From positions 1-34,366 of the forward strand of contig JAAZMA010000358.1 of the NCBI GenBank assembly GCA_012799055.1: DNA of 34,366 nt. The letters are read 5' to 3'. The stretch comes from Tissierellia bacterium. GTDB taxonomy: Bacteria > Bacillota > Clostridia > Tissierellales > Tepidimicrobiaceae. Below, in pieces: positions 7,771 through 17,376 of the stretch. The position numbers were made by a program, and so were the translations under genes. The notes under the pieces were generated by a model that ran no database searches, was not told where the DNA came from, and saw nothing but the letters and a program-made list of their open reading frames with translations. Each line of letters opens with the position of its first letter. Position 1 is the first letter of the stretch.

Positions 7771-9210
7771 CTACCGATTTTTTTTGACAATAATATTAGA
7801 ACCTTCATTATTCTTTCTTATGGATTCATATGGTACATTTAGTTCTCTAGATAGTATTTCAATAACTCTAGGAGTACAAAATCCTCCTTGGCATCTGCCC
7901 ATTCCAGGCCTTAGTCTTCTTTTTACTGCATCTAAGGACTTGGCACCTATGGGACTATTTATTGCATCCACTATTTCCCCTTCAGTAATAGATTCGCATC
8001 TACATATAATACGACCGTATTTAGGGTTTTCCTTTATTAATTTGGCTTGTTCTTCTTTATCCATATTAGCAATTTTAGGAATTCCCTTTCTAATTGGATT
8101 AAAATCAGATTTTTTTACTAATTTTAGTCCTACTTCATTTAATATATTTGCCACATAAACTCCTAAAGCTACTGATGAAGTAAGACCTGTAGACCTTATG
8201 CCAGTTACACCAATATATCCTTCTACTTCCTTAGAGGCACTAACATAATATCCCTCTGGAGTCCTAGTTGGTCTAAGGCCTGCATATTCTGTAATTGCAT
8301 CTTTACTTGATATTTTAGGAACTAATTTTGTAACTCCATTTAATACTTCTTCCATTCCTGCTGTAGTTACTGACTTATCTTTTTTATCATCTTGGTCTTC
8401 TGCTGTTGGTCCTATTAGAACATTTCCATGTACTGTTGGGGATATTAATTTCCCTTTAGTGTGTTTTGTAGGTACTGGTAATATTATTTGATTAATATTA
8501 TAATTTGCAGCCCTATCTAATATGAAAAACTGACCTTTTCTTGGATGAACTTTAAAATCACAAAGATTTACCATTTCAGCTATTTCATCACAGTATAAGC
8601 CTGCTGCATTTATTACATATTTAGTTGATATTTCACCTTTATCTGTTATTACTTTTTTTACTTTTCCTTCTTCTACTACAATGTCTATTACCTTTGTTGA
8701 CAATAAAAACTTTACTCCATTAGTAACTGCATTTTCAGCCAATGCAACTACATAAATAAAAGGATCAATTATACTTTCCCTAGGAATATATAATCCTCCT
8801 TTTATTTCTGGATTTATTTCAGGCTCCATTTTTAATACTTCACTAGGAGTAAGATATTCTACATCATATACTCCATTTTTATAGGCCTTTTCTTGTATCC
8901 CAGGCAATAAATCATATTCTTCCTCTGTTACTGCAGTAACTATGGCCCCTACTCTTTCAAAGGGAATATCTAAATCCCTTGTTAGCTTGTCATACATAGG
9001 ATTAGCCCCTACAACTAGTTTAGACTCTAAAGTACCAGGAGTAGCATCAAAACCAGTGTGGATAATGGCACTATTGGACTTTGAGGCATCTCCTCCAACA
9101 TCCTCTGATTTTTCTACTACAATTACATCTAGTTTGTATTTGGATAATTCTCTGGCTATTGCAGACCCTACTGCACCTGCCCCTATAATTACAATATCTG
9201 ATGTCAACAT
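7771..9210 (-). CDS. Anaerobic glycerol-3-phosphate dehydrogenase GlpA-like FAD oxidoreductase with BFD-type [2Fe-2S] C-terminus
   Basis: DIVIIGAGAVGSAIARELSKY N-terminus; CRCESITEGEIVDA...GRCQGGFC BFD-like motif. Confidence 0.88.
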   Translation of the reverse strand: MLTSDIVIIGAGAVGSAIARELSKYKLDVIVVEKSEDVGGDASKSNSAIIHTGFDATPGTLESKLVVGANPMYDKLTRDLDIPFERVGAIVTAVTEEEYDLLPGIQEKAYKNGVYDVEYLTPSEVLKMEPEINPEIKGGLYIPRESIIDPFIYVVALAENAVTNGVKFLLSTKVIDIVVEEGKVKKVITDKGEISTKYVINAAGLYCDEIAEMVNLCDFKVHPRKGQFFILDRAANYNINQIILPVPTKHTKGKLISPTVHGNVLIGPTAEDQDDKKDKSVTTAGMEEVLNGVTKLVPKISSKDAITEYAGLRPTRTPEGYYVSASKEVEGYIGVTGIRSTGLTSSVALGVYVANILNEVGLKLVKKSDFNPIRKGIPKIANMDKEEQAKLIKENPKYGRIICRCESITEGEIVDAINSPIGAKSLDAVKRRLRPGMGRCQGGFCTPRVIEILSRELNVPYESIRKNNEGSNIIVKKNR

Positions 9211-9241
9211 TTAAACCGCCTTCCTTCTATTCAAAATATTT

Positions 9242-9265
9242 ATATAGGGGGAAATCCCCCTATAT
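9242..9265 (-). other. Intercistronic hairpin between glpK and the GlpA-like gene
   Basis: ATATAGGGGG-AAAT-CCCCCTATAT: perfect 10-bp stem, tetraloop. Confidence 0.75.
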
Positions 9266-9274
9266 GTTTTCTAT

Positions 9275-10774
9275 TTATTCTACTGCCCAATTTCTACATC
9301 TTTCTACTGCATTTCTCCAACCAGCCATTAGTTTTTCTCTTTCTCCTTCGTCAATTTGGGGAAGATATCGTTTGCGCAATTTCCACTTAGAAGCTATTTC
9401 ATCTAAATCTTTAAATGCACCTACTGCTAATCCTGCCATATATGCTGCACCTAATGCTGTTGTTTCTGTAATTACAGGAACATCTACTGGTATTCCTAAT
9501 AAATCTGCTTGAAATTGCATTAAAAACTCATTTACTACAGGTCCACCATCTACTCTCATAACTTCTATATCAATTCCTGAATCTTTTTTCATAACATCTA
9601 GATTTTCTTTTACTTGATAAGCTATACTTTCAAGGGTAGCCCTTACTATATGGGCTCTAGTAGTACCTGCAGTTATACCTATCATCATGCCTCTAGCATA
9701 TTGGTCCCAGTATGGGGCTGCTAGACCAACAAATGCAGGTACAAAATATAATCCTCCACTATCTGGTACAGATTTAGCTATGTTTTCAGTTTCTTGGGCA
9801 GTTTCAATTATATTAATTCCATCTCTTAACCATTGAATTGCTGCTCCTGTAATATATACTCCACCATCTAAAGCAAAAGTCATTTTATCTTCTAATCCCC
9901 AGGCCACAGTTGTCAATAGGCCATTTTTTGAATCTACTATTTTATCTCCTGTATTCATTAACATAAAACATCCTGTTCCATAAGTGGTTTTTACAGTTCC
10001 TGGTTCAAAACAAGCTTGGCCAAATAAAGCTGCCTGTTGATCTACAATATTCCCTGCTATTGGTATTTCACCACCTAGGAAACAACTTGGATCAGTATAT
10101 CCATAAACTTTACTTGAGGATTCTATTTTTGGTAAAATAGATTCTGGTATATTTAATTTTTCCAAAATATCCTTATCCCATTTACCTTCATTAATATTTA
10201 ATAACATGGTTCTAGATGCAGTGGAATAATCTGTCATATGCAATTTCCCACCAGTCATATTCCATATTAACCAAGTATCTATGGTCCCAGCTAGTATTTC
10301 TCCTTTTTCTGCCTTTTCTCTAGCTCCTTCCACATTATCTAAAATCCATTTGATTTTTAAAGCTGAAAAATATGCATCTACTACTACTCCAGTTTTTTCT
10401 TTTATTACATCTCCCCAATCTTTATTTAATTCATCTGCTTCCCTGGCTGTTCTTCTGTCTTGCCAAACTATAGCATTATATATGGGTTTACCTGTGTTTT
10501 TATCCCACAGAACCACAGTTTCCCCTTGATTATCTATTCCAATTGCAGCAATTTCGTTAATTCTCAATGTGCCCTTTTCTAAGGCTCCTCCTACAGATTC
10601 TTTTGTTTTTTCCCATATTTCCAATGCATCGTGTTCAACCCATCCTGGCTTAGGATAATATTGAGTATGTTCTACATAGCCTTGTGAATAAATATCCCAA
10701 TTATCATCTAGTATTAAAGTAGTAGTGCCTGTAGTACCTTGGTCTAATCCAATATAAAACTTTCTTTGTGTCAT
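9275..10774 (-). CDS. glpK: Glycerol kinase
   Basis: FYIGLDQGTTGTTTLILD, DNQGETVVLWDKNTGKPIYNAIVWQDRRT; FGGY kinase length and motifs. Confidence 0.97.
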   Translation of the reverse strand: MTQRKFYIGLDQGTTGTTTLILDDNWDIYSQGYVEHTQYYPKPGWVEHDALEIWEKTKESVGGALEKGTLRINEIAAIGIDNQGETVVLWDKNTGKPIYNAIVWQDRRTAREADELNKDWGDVIKEKTGVVVDAYFSALKIKWILDNVEGAREKAEKGEILAGTIDTWLIWNMTGGKLHMTDYSTASRTMLLNINEGKWDKDILEKLNIPESILPKIESSSKVYGYTDPSCFLGGEIPIAGNIVDQQAALFGQACFEPGTVKTTYGTGCFMLMNTGDKIVDSKNGLLTTVAWGLEDKMTFALDGGVYITGAAIQWLRDGINIIETAQETENIAKSVPDSGGLYFVPAFVGLAAPYWDQYARGMMIGITAGTTRAHIVRATLESIAYQVKENLDVMKKDSGIDIEVMRVDGGPVVNEFLMQFQADLLGIPVDVPVITETTALGAAYMAGLAVGAFKDLDEIASKWKLRKRYLPQIDEGEREKLMAGWRNAVERCRNWAVE

Positions 10775-10798
10775 ATTAATCCCCCTTATATTTTTTTA

Positions 10799-11935
10799 CT
10801 ATGATACTACTCCCTCACTAAATTCTTCCTCCATTGCTTTGCTTTGAGCTTCTTCATTGCTTAAATCTCTACTTACTAGTGAAGCTATAATAATTGCCAA
10901 TATACCAGCTGAAATTTTACCTATTACTACTGGGGTTATCATATCTGGCCTTACTCCTGCTGTAAAACCTAGATGGTCACCTAAGGCTGCTGTAGCTGTA
11001 ACTAGCCAGGCTGTATTTATTACTTTCCCCCTATTGTCCATATCCTTCATCATTTTATATACTGGAATACTATTTGCCAAAGTAATAACTAAACCTGCTG
11101 CACCTGTAGAGTTCATGCCTAATTTTTCCCCAAATTTATTTAGAGGTTTTTCTAAGCCCTTTACTAATAAATGGAGTACTGGAAACGTTCCCAATAATAT
11201 GATTCCTATTTGCCCAATTATCTCTAAACCTTCTTCAATTGGAGCCATTCCTGGAATTATAACTACACCAGTTAATGCTTCAAAGGCAGAAGCTGCAAGG
11301 CCTATGGTAATAACTACTGATATGAATTTTCCAAAGCCTAAAGCTCCTTTTATCATAGAATCTGGTTTAAATGCCAAACCTAACATTAATAATATGGAAA
11401 ATATTAAAACTGGGATTAAGTTTACCAATATCATCTTAATGTCAAATCCTGCAATTAAGCCTCCAATAAGTCCCCCTACTGGTATTGTTATTAATCCTGC
11501 TAATAAACCTTTAGCAAAGAAAGGTCTATCCTTATACTCTATAAGTCCTAGTCCTACAGGTATAGAGAATACAATTGTACAGCCTAACATAGATGCTACT
11601 ATTAGTCCTGATAATAAACCTGCCTGTTCATTTACTGCCAATTCCATAGCTAATGGATATCCACCCATATCATTTGCCAAAATAGCTGCAAACATTGATG
11701 GATCAGCACCGAAGAAATTAAATATTGGTATTATAACTGGTCCTAATACCTTAGCTATTACTGGAGCCAAGGTTACAATACCTACCATCCCCAATGCTAA
11801 AGGCCCCATGGCATTAAATCCCTCTTCAAATTGTTCACCTAGACCTAATTTGTTACCAAAAATTCTGTCTAAGCCCCCAATAAGAACACCTACCGCCATT
11901 ATCCAAATAATAATACGGTCTAATGACATTAACAT
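10799..11935 (-). CDS. EutH-family (ethanolamine permease-like) membrane transporter
   Basis: 378 aa multi-TM; FGADPSMFAAILANDMGGYPLAMELA and NSTGAAGLVITLANSIPVYKMMKDMD...GDHLGFTAG resemble EutH. Confidence 0.88.
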   Translation of the reverse strand: MLMSLDRIIIWIMAVGVLIGGLDRIFGNKLGLGEQFEEGFNAMGPLALGMVGIVTLAPVIAKVLGPVIIPIFNFFGADPSMFAAILANDMGGYPLAMELAVNEQAGLLSGLIVASMLGCTIVFSIPVGLGLIEYKDRPFFAKGLLAGLITIPVGGLIGGLIAGFDIKMILVNLIPVLIFSILLMLGLAFKPDSMIKGALGFGKFISVVITIGLAASAFEALTGVVIIPGMAPIEEGLEIIGQIGIILLGTFPVLHLLVKGLEKPLNKFGEKLGMNSTGAAGLVITLANSIPVYKMMKDMDNRGKVINTAWLVTATAALGDHLGFTAGVRPDMITPVVIGKISAGILAIIIASLVSRDLSNEEAQSKAMEEEFSEGVVS

Positions 11936-12033
11936 CCCTCCTATAATTATTTTTGTTGTATATTAATATATTGCTATACAAAAATTAATATTCTTTAATT
12001 GCCAAGGTTTAGCCAAGCATTTTTGGATTTATT

Positions 12034-12103
12034 AATATGTATTCTTGTTTTATATGTATTTGTGGACTTGTGCTAATATTGTTAGTGCTTTATGTGGATT
12101 TGT
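12034..12103 (-). repeat. Three 15-nt direct repeats upstream of the glycerol operon (candidate operators)
   Basis: Minus strand: ACAAATCCACATAAA (12103-12089), ACAAGTCCACAAATA (12071-12057), ACAAGAATACATATT (12048-12034). Confidence 0.45.
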
Positions 12104-12173
12104 TTGGTTATTATCAATTATATACCATATTAAATTAATAAACAATAATTGTTATTTAATTAACAATTTTCAG

Positions 12174-12202
12174 TAAAAAAAATAGCCTGTATATTCCAGG
12201 CT
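12174..12202 (-). terminator. Intrinsic terminator after the GlpR-like gene
   Basis: Minus strand AGCCTG-GAATATA-CAGGCT then TATTTTTTTT. Confidence 0.7.
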
Positions 12203-12223
12203 TTTCTATTAAGTCATTTTCTC

Positions 12224-12997
12224 TTATTGGTTTTTTTCAGCTATAACTATATTTACTTTGTTTTTCCTATATTTATCTACCACATCTTTAGGCAGTAGAT
12301 AGTCTGATACTAAAATATCAATCTTGTCTAAGGAGCATACATTAATTAATGCTTTTACACCAAATTTACTATGGTCTGCAACTGCAATAACTTGTTCCCC
12401 TTTTTCTATCATTATTTTTCTAACCTTATTTTCATCTATATGATAGTCTGAAATACCACCATCAATGGTTATTCCACCTACCCCAATTATTGTTTTATCC
12501 ACATTGAATTGTTTGAAAAAATCCTCTGATAAATAACCAGAAAGAGCTAATTCTTCAGCTCTTAATTGACCTCCAGATAAAAATACCCTGTTCCCAGGGA
12601 TGTCTACTAGTTCTTGTGCAATACTTAAACAATTTGTTATTATAGTTAAATTTTTTTTATTTCTTAAATGTTTTGCAACTTCTAAAGTTGTTGTACCTAA
12701 ATCGATTATTAGGGTTTCCCCATCTTTAACTAATTCTGCAGTTTTACGAGCTATGGCCTTTTTCTCCTCAGGATTTATTGTAAATCTTGCATTATAGGAA
12801 GGTTCAGCAGAAGTTTTCTTAAGAGATATAGCCCCACCATAAACTCTCTTTAAATGACCTTCAGATTCTAAATGTTCTAAATCCCTTCGAATGGTCTCTA
12901 TGGAAACTCCAAAGTAATCGCATAGTTCTGACACCTTTATAACTTTGCTTTGGTCTAAAATGTTTAGTATTTCCTCATATCTTTCCTGTGGTAGCAT
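12224..12997 (-). CDS. DeoR/GlpR-family transcriptional regulator
   Basis: RYEEILNILDQSKVIKVSELCDYFGVSIETIRRDLEHLESEGHLKRVYGGA: DeoR HTH; DeoR C-terminal sensor domain; next to the glycerol operon. Confidence 0.93.
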   Translation of the reverse strand: MLPQERYEEILNILDQSKVIKVSELCDYFGVSIETIRRDLEHLESEGHLKRVYGGAISLKKTSAEPSYNARFTINPEEKKAIARKTAELVKDGETLIIDLGTTTLEVAKHLRNKKNLTIITNCLSIAQELVDIPGNRVFLSGGQLRAEELALSGYLSEDFFKQFNVDKTIIGVGGITIDGGISDYHIDENKVRKIMIEKGEQVIAVADHSKFGVKALINVCSLDKIDILVSDYLLPKDVVDKYRKNKVNIVIAEKNQ

Positions 12998-13035
12998 TTT
13001 TCCCCTCCAGATATTATCTATTTTTGCAAATAACT

Positions 13036-13947
13036 TTATTCCATTGTCCTTCTAAGTTCTTCATAAAGCCTTATTTGCTCCTTACTTAAACTAGGAGGAT
13101 TTATCATATTAATTTCAATATATAAATCCCCTTTATTGCCTTTCATATCTCTATAGCCTTTTTTAGGTATTCGTATTTTTTTACCTGTTTGCATATTTGC
13201 AGGAATTTTCACTTTGACTTTTTTACCTAATAGTGTATCTATTACTAATTGGGTGCCTAGTGCTGCATCCCAAGGATATATATCTATTTTTTTATATAAA
13301 TCTAAACCTTCTAATTTAAGTTTTTCATTTTCAACAAAATTTACTTTAATATAAATATCTCCATTAATTCCTGCTTTTTCTCCATTTATCTTTATTTTTT
13401 TCCCGGGCAATATTCCCTTGGGTACATTAACTGACAAAGATTTGTTTTTATTGCCAATTCTAAAGGATAAAGGTTTTACAGTACCATTAAATCCTTCTTC
13501 TATGGTAATATTAATTTCAGATTCATATTTTGCCCTTTGAGGTTCATAATAAGAACCTCTAGACCTGCTCCCAAATAAATCTGAAATTCCAAAATCTTCT
13601 CCTCCAAAAAACATATTGAAAAATTCACTAAAGCCTTCTCCAGATGTAGTATAAGTATAGGTTCCACCTCTACCAAAGTTTTCAAAACCAAAATGAGATG
13701 GATCAAAATTTTGACCATTGGTAAAATTATAGCTACTTCCAAAGGTATCGTATTTTTTCCTCTTTTTTTCATCCCCTAATACTTCATAGGCTTCATTTAT
13801 ATCCTTAAACTTTTCTTGGGCTTTATTATCATTAGGATTTAAATCTGGATGATATTTTTTAGCTAATTTTCTATAGGCAGATTTAATTTCATCTTGACTA
13901 GCCCCTTTATCTACTCCTAAAATTTTATAATAATCTTTATATTCCAT
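13036..13947 (-). CDS. DnaJ/CbpA-like co-chaperone without the Cys-rich zinc finger
   Basis: J domain [38 protein letters not shown] (HPD), G/F region, DnaJ C-terminal domains; no CxxCxGxG. Confidence 0.92.
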   Translation of the reverse strand: MEYKDYYKILGVDKGASQDEIKSAYRKLAKKYHPDLNPNDNKAQEKFKDINEAYEVLGDEKKRKKYDTFGSSYNFTNGQNFDPSHFGFENFGRGGTYTYTTSGEGFSEFFNMFFGGEDFGISDLFGSRSRGSYYEPQRAKYESEINITIEEGFNGTVKPLSFRIGNKNKSLSVNVPKGILPGKKIKINGEKAGINGDIYIKVNFVENEKLKLEGLDLYKKIDIYPWDAALGTQLVIDTLLGKKVKVKIPANMQTGKKIRIPKKGYRDMKGNKGDLYIEINMINPPSLSKEQIRLYEELRRTME

Positions 13948-13966
13948 AAAATTCCCCCATATTGCT

Positions 13967-13983
13967 TTTGACTTTCTTTGACC
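13967..13983 (-). promoter_or_regulatory. CtsR-type operator upstream of the dnaJ-like gene
   Basis: Minus strand GGTCAAA-GAA-AGTCAAA, just downstream of a TTGATT-17-TATAAT promoter (14021-14016, 13998-13993). Matches the CtsR heptad direct repeat RGTCAAA-N3-RGTCAAA. Confidence 0.8.
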
Positions 13984-14010
13984 TTTATCTCTATTATAAT
14001 ATTTTAAGGC

Positions 14011-14166
14011 CTAAAAATCAATAGGCTTTTTATTCTCCTCCCTATAATACTCTATTATTAATTTATCCAGTTCTTGACTTATTTCTAAAACTTTTTCATA
14101 GTCTAAATTGTCTGATTCCAATTCACTATGTAATAATTCCCTAAAGTCATTAATTTTATTTTTCAA
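14011..14166 (-). CDS. Spo0E-like aspartyl-phosphate phosphatase family small protein, second copy (51 aa, TTG start)
   Basis: Translated by hand: (M)KNKINDFRELLHSELESDNLDYEKVLEISQELDKLIIEYYREENKKPIDF*; GGAGGG SD. Absent from the ORF track. Confidence 0.8.
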   Translation of the reverse strand: MKNKINDFRELLHSELESDNLDYEKVLEISQELDKLIIEYYREENKKPIDF

Positions 14167-14204
14167 AAGTATCCCTCCAAATTATACCAATTAGCCTATA
14201 TAAT

Positions 14205-14233
14205 AGAATAACCCTTTATATGTAATTTAGCAA
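14205..14233 (-). promoter_or_regulatory. Promoter of Spo0E-like gene 2
   Basis: Minus strand TTGCTA-17-TATTCT. Confidence 0.55.
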
Positions 14234-14247
14234 TACTTTTTTCAATT

Positions 14248-14275
14248 AAATAAGACAGGTTTTCCTGTCTTATTT
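14248..14275 (-). terminator. Hairpin at the csoR stop codon
   Basis: AAATAAGACAGG-TTTT-CCTGTCTTATTT: 12-bp perfect stem overlapping the stop codon. Confidence 0.65.
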
Positions 14276-14539
14276 AATATACTTATCTATTATATTTATT
14301 ATCTCTTCTATTTTTTCTTCTCCTTCTTCTTCACCTTCCAATATGGCATCTTTAACACAGGAGCGAATATGGGAATTTAATACATCTATATTGGCCTTTT
14401 TAAGTAGACCTATAGCTGATAGTATTTGTGTAGATATATCTACACAATATCTATCTTCCTCTATCATTTTAATTATCCCATCTATTTGGCCTCTAACAGT
14501 TTTCAATTTTTGGGCTGCCTTTTCTTTGCCAGAATTCAC
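14270..14539 (-). CDS. csoR: CsoR/DUF156-family metal-sensing repressor
   Basis: KLKTVRGQIDGIIKMIEEDRYCVDISTQILS...HIRSCV: C-H-C ligand pattern; next to copper genes. Confidence 0.9.
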   Translation of the reverse strand: MNSGKEKAAQKLKTVRGQIDGIIKMIEEDRYCVDISTQILSAIGLLKKANIDVLNSHIRSCVKDAILEGEEEGEEKIEEIINIIDKYIK

Positions 14540-14554
14540 ACTATCACCTAATTT

Positions 14555-14761
14555 CTAATTTATTTCTATTACATTATAACCTGCTTCTTCTACTACTTCT
14601 TCTAAAAGATTATTTACTAAATTTTCTCCTTCTACAATAGCCCTATTATTATTTAATTCTACATCCACTTTAGAAACCCCTTCTATTTCTAATAGTGCAT
14701 TTTTTACTGCCATTACACAGTGATTACAAGACATACCTTCAATTATTATAGTTTTTTTCAT
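14555..14761 (-). CDS. CopZ-like heavy-metal-associated (HMA) copper chaperone
   Basis: 68 aa; MSCNHCVMAVKNALLEIEGVSKVDVEL: CxxC HMA domain. Confidence 0.88.
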   Translation of the reverse strand: MKKTIIIEGMSCNHCVMAVKNALLEIEGVSKVDVELNNNRAIVEGENLVNNLLEEVVEEAGYNVIEIN

Positions 14762-14817
14762 TTTTTATTCCTCCAATTTATTTAATTAATTTACAATTCA
14801 CAGTTTACAATTAATAT

Positions 14818-14856
14818 AAGCAGAAAAGCAAAATTGTGTTTTCCAATTTTGTGCTT
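14818..14856. other. Stem-loop in the copA-copZ intergenic region
   Basis: AAGCA...CAAAATTG / CAATTTTG...TGCTT with an internal bulge. Confidence 0.4.
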
Positions 14857-14924
14857 ATTCCTTAGTTTCTACACCTAATTATTTAGGTCTAGCTTTTAGA
14901 TCTTAAAAGCCTTTCCTTGTCTTA

Positions 14925-17297
14925 TTACTTAAACTTTTTAAGTCTTAAGGAATTACTTACTACTGATACTGAACTAAAGGCCATGGCTGCACCTGCTATC
15001 ATTGGGTTTAGAAAACCTAGGGCTGCAAAGGGGATACCTATGGAATTGTAGAAAAAGGCCCAGAATAAATTTTGTTTAATGGTTTTCATGGTTTTATGAC
15101 TAAGTCTAATGGCTGTTACAACTCCTTGTAAATCTCCTCTCATTAATGTAATATCTGCTGCCTCCATGGCTACATCTGTACCTGTACCTATGGCAAAACC
15201 TACATCTGCAGCTACTAAGGCTGGTGCATCATTAATTCCATCTCCTACCATGCCTACATATTTACCTTCAGCCTTTATTTTTTCCACTACTTCTGCTTTA
15301 TTTTCAGGTAGTACTTCTGCTAAAACATTTTCTATACCTATTTCATTGGCAATGGCTTTAGCTGTTCTTTCATTGTCTCCTGTTATCATATAGATTTCCA
15401 ATCCCATGTTTTTTAACTCTTCTATGGCTTCTTTTGAATTGTCTTTTATTTGATCTGCTACTCCTATGATTCCAGATAATGCCCCATTAATTGAAACTAA
15501 TATGGCAGTTTTCCCTTCTTCTTCTAATTTATATAGTTTATCTTCTCCTATTTCAATTGAAACTCCTGCTTCCTCCATTAATTTTCTATTTCCTATATAT
15601 ATTTCTTGTCCGTCTAATTGAGCCTTTAGGCCTTTCCCTGGTATGGCCAAAAAGGATTCTGGTTCTTTTAATAATAATAGTTCTTCTTCTGCCTTTCTAA
15701 CTATAGACTGTCCAAGGGGATGTTCTGAAACCTTTTCCACTGAAGCTGATATTTGAAGTAATTTGTCTCTATCTATGGAATTAAATACTACAATATTAGT
15801 AAGCTCTGGCTCTCCTTTTGTAATAGTGCCAGTTTTATCAAATATTATGGTATCCATTTTATGAGCTCTTTCTAAATGTTCCCCAGATTTTATTAATATT
15901 CCATTTTCAGCTCCTTTCCCTGTACCTACCATTATAGCTGTAGGCGTTGCTAAACCTAGTGCACAGGGACAAGCAATTACTAATACTGCCACTGCATTTA
16001 TTAGCCCTGTATTAAATTCTCCCTTTCCTAGATAAAATCCAAGGAAAGTAATTAATGCTATGGCTACAACTACGGGAACAAATATGCCAGAGATTTCATC
16101 TGCCAATCTTTGAACAGGAGCTTTAGAACCTTGGGCATCTTCTACTAATTTTATTATTTGGGATAATACAGTATCTTTCCCAATTTTTTTTGCTTCAAAT
16201 TTAAAGGAGCCAAATTTATTAATAGTGGCACCTATTACTTCATCCCCTACAGTTTTGTCTATGGGAATACTTTCCCCTGTAATCATAGATTCATCTATGG
16301 CAGAATTCCCCTCTATTATTATTCCATCTACAGGAATTCTTTCCCCAGGTCTAACTACTATTATATCTCCAATTTCCACTTCTTCTATGGGAATATCCAT
16401 TTCTTCCCCATTTCGAACTACTTTAGCAGTTTTAGGTCTAAGTCCCATTAATTCTTTTATGGCCTCTGAAGTTTTACCTTTGGCTATGGCTTCAAAAGTC
16501 TTACCTAATAATATTAGGGTAATAATTACTGCTGAGGCTTCAAAATAGTACTCATTTACCCCTTGAAATAAATTGTATACACTGTAAAAGTAAGCTGCAG
16601 AGGTTCCCATGGATACTAATACATCCATATTAGCCCCTCCACCTCTTAGGGAATTAAAGGCTCCTTTGTAAAATCTATAGCCTATTATAAATTGTACTGG
16701 AGTTGCCAATATTAGTTGAAAATATCCATTGGTAAGTATATTGTCTACTCCTGCCATATGAAAAAACATAGCTGAAAATAGAGGAATACTTAATAGGGCT
16801 GAAATTATAAAAGAAGTTTTCAAAGATTTTATTTCCTTTTCCCTTAATTCTTTTTCCCTATCTATATCCCTTTCTAATTCCACTTCTGCCTTATAACCAG
16901 CCTTCTCTATGGTTTTAATTAATAATTCATCATCAATGGCACCTGGTGGAAATTCTACAATTGCCTTATTAGTAGATAAATTCACATTGGCACTAATTAC
17001 ACCATCTAATTTATTTAATACCTTATCTACCCTAGAAGAACAAGCTGCACAGGTCATACCTTCTATTAATATGGTTTTTTTAACTAAAGGTACTTCATAG
17101 CCTGTTTTTTCAATGATTTTAATTATTTCATCTATACTAATTATTTCTGGATTAAATTCTATAGTGGCTTTTTGTTGAAGTAAATTTACTACAGGATTTA
17201 TTACTCCTTCATTTTTCTTCAAAGCCTTTTCTACTCTAGAAGAACAAGCTGCACAGGTCATGCCTATTACATCTAAAGTTATGGTTTTACTTGTCAT
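14925..17297 (-). CDS. copA: Cu(+)-translocating P-type ATPase with two HMA domains
   Basis: Two [11 protein letters not shown] motifs, CPC ([13 protein letters not shown]), [17 protein letters not shown]. Confidence 0.97.
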   Translation of the reverse strand: MTSKTITLDVIGMTCAACSSRVEKALKKNEGVINPVVNLLQQKATIEFNPEIISIDEIIKIIEKTGYEVPLVKKTILIEGMTCAACSSRVDKVLNKLDGVISANVNLSTNKAIVEFPPGAIDDELLIKTIEKAGYKAEVELERDIDREKELREKEIKSLKTSFIISALLSIPLFSAMFFHMAGVDNILTNGYFQLILATPVQFIIGYRFYKGAFNSLRGGGANMDVLVSMGTSAAYFYSVYNLFQGVNEYYFEASAVIITLILLGKTFEAIAKGKTSEAIKELMGLRPKTAKVVRNGEEMDIPIEEVEIGDIIVVRPGERIPVDGIIIEGNSAIDESMITGESIPIDKTVGDEVIGATINKFGSFKFEAKKIGKDTVLSQIIKLVEDAQGSKAPVQRLADEISGIFVPVVVAIALITFLGFYLGKGEFNTGLINAVAVLVIACPCALGLATPTAIMVGTGKGAENGILIKSGEHLERAHKMDTIIFDKTGTITKGEPELTNIVVFNSIDRDKLLQISASVEKVSEHPLGQSIVRKAEEELLLLKEPESFLAIPGKGLKAQLDGQEIYIGNRKLMEEAGVSIEIGEDKLYKLEEEGKTAILVSINGALSGIIGVADQIKDNSKEAIEELKNMGLEIYMITGDNERTAKAIANEIGIENVLAEVLPENKAEVVEKIKAEGKYVGMVGDGINDAPALVAADVGFAIGTGTDVAMEAADITLMRGDLQGVVTAIRLSHKTMKTIKQNLFWAFFYNSIGIPFAALGFLNPMIAGAAMAFSSVSVVSNSLRLKKFK

Positions 17298-17322
17298 AAA
17301 GATTCTCCTTTCATTCCATTGT

Positions 17323-17376
17323 CCCCTCCCATGGGGGGTGTGTTGTTATTATACCCTATTTACTTAATATTGTAAA
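17323..17376 (-). promoter_or_regulatory. copA promoter with CsoR-like GC-rich pseudo-palindrome
   Basis: Minus strand TTTACA-17-TATAAT (17376-17371, 17353-17348), then CCCCCCATGGGAGGGG (17338-17323). Confidence 0.6.

Noticed and set aside
6887-10529. Plus-strand ORFs antisense to the glycerol operon (6887, 7160, 7784, 8942, 9201, 10281)
   Set aside because: All opposite well-supported enzymes; no independent motif.
10857-11966. 369-aa plus-strand ORF antisense to the EutH-like gene
   Set aside because: Shadow ORF: low-complexity Ile/Pro/Ala/Asn-rich translation with no recognisable family, opposite a clear multi-TM transporter; arises from codon bias in a low-GC membrane protein gene.
13500-13772. 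90-aa minus-strand ORF inside the dnaJ-like gene
   Set aside because: Alternate frame of the G/F-rich region of the J protein.
14785-14815. TTTACAATTCACAGTTTACAATTAA repeat-like sequence upstream of copZ
   Set aside because: Resembles common AT-rich intergenic text; only a weak similar stretch near 17685 was seen, not enough to call a repeat family.
14343-17100. Plus-strand ORFs antisense to csoR and copA
   Set aside because: Shadow ORFs opposite strongly supported genes.
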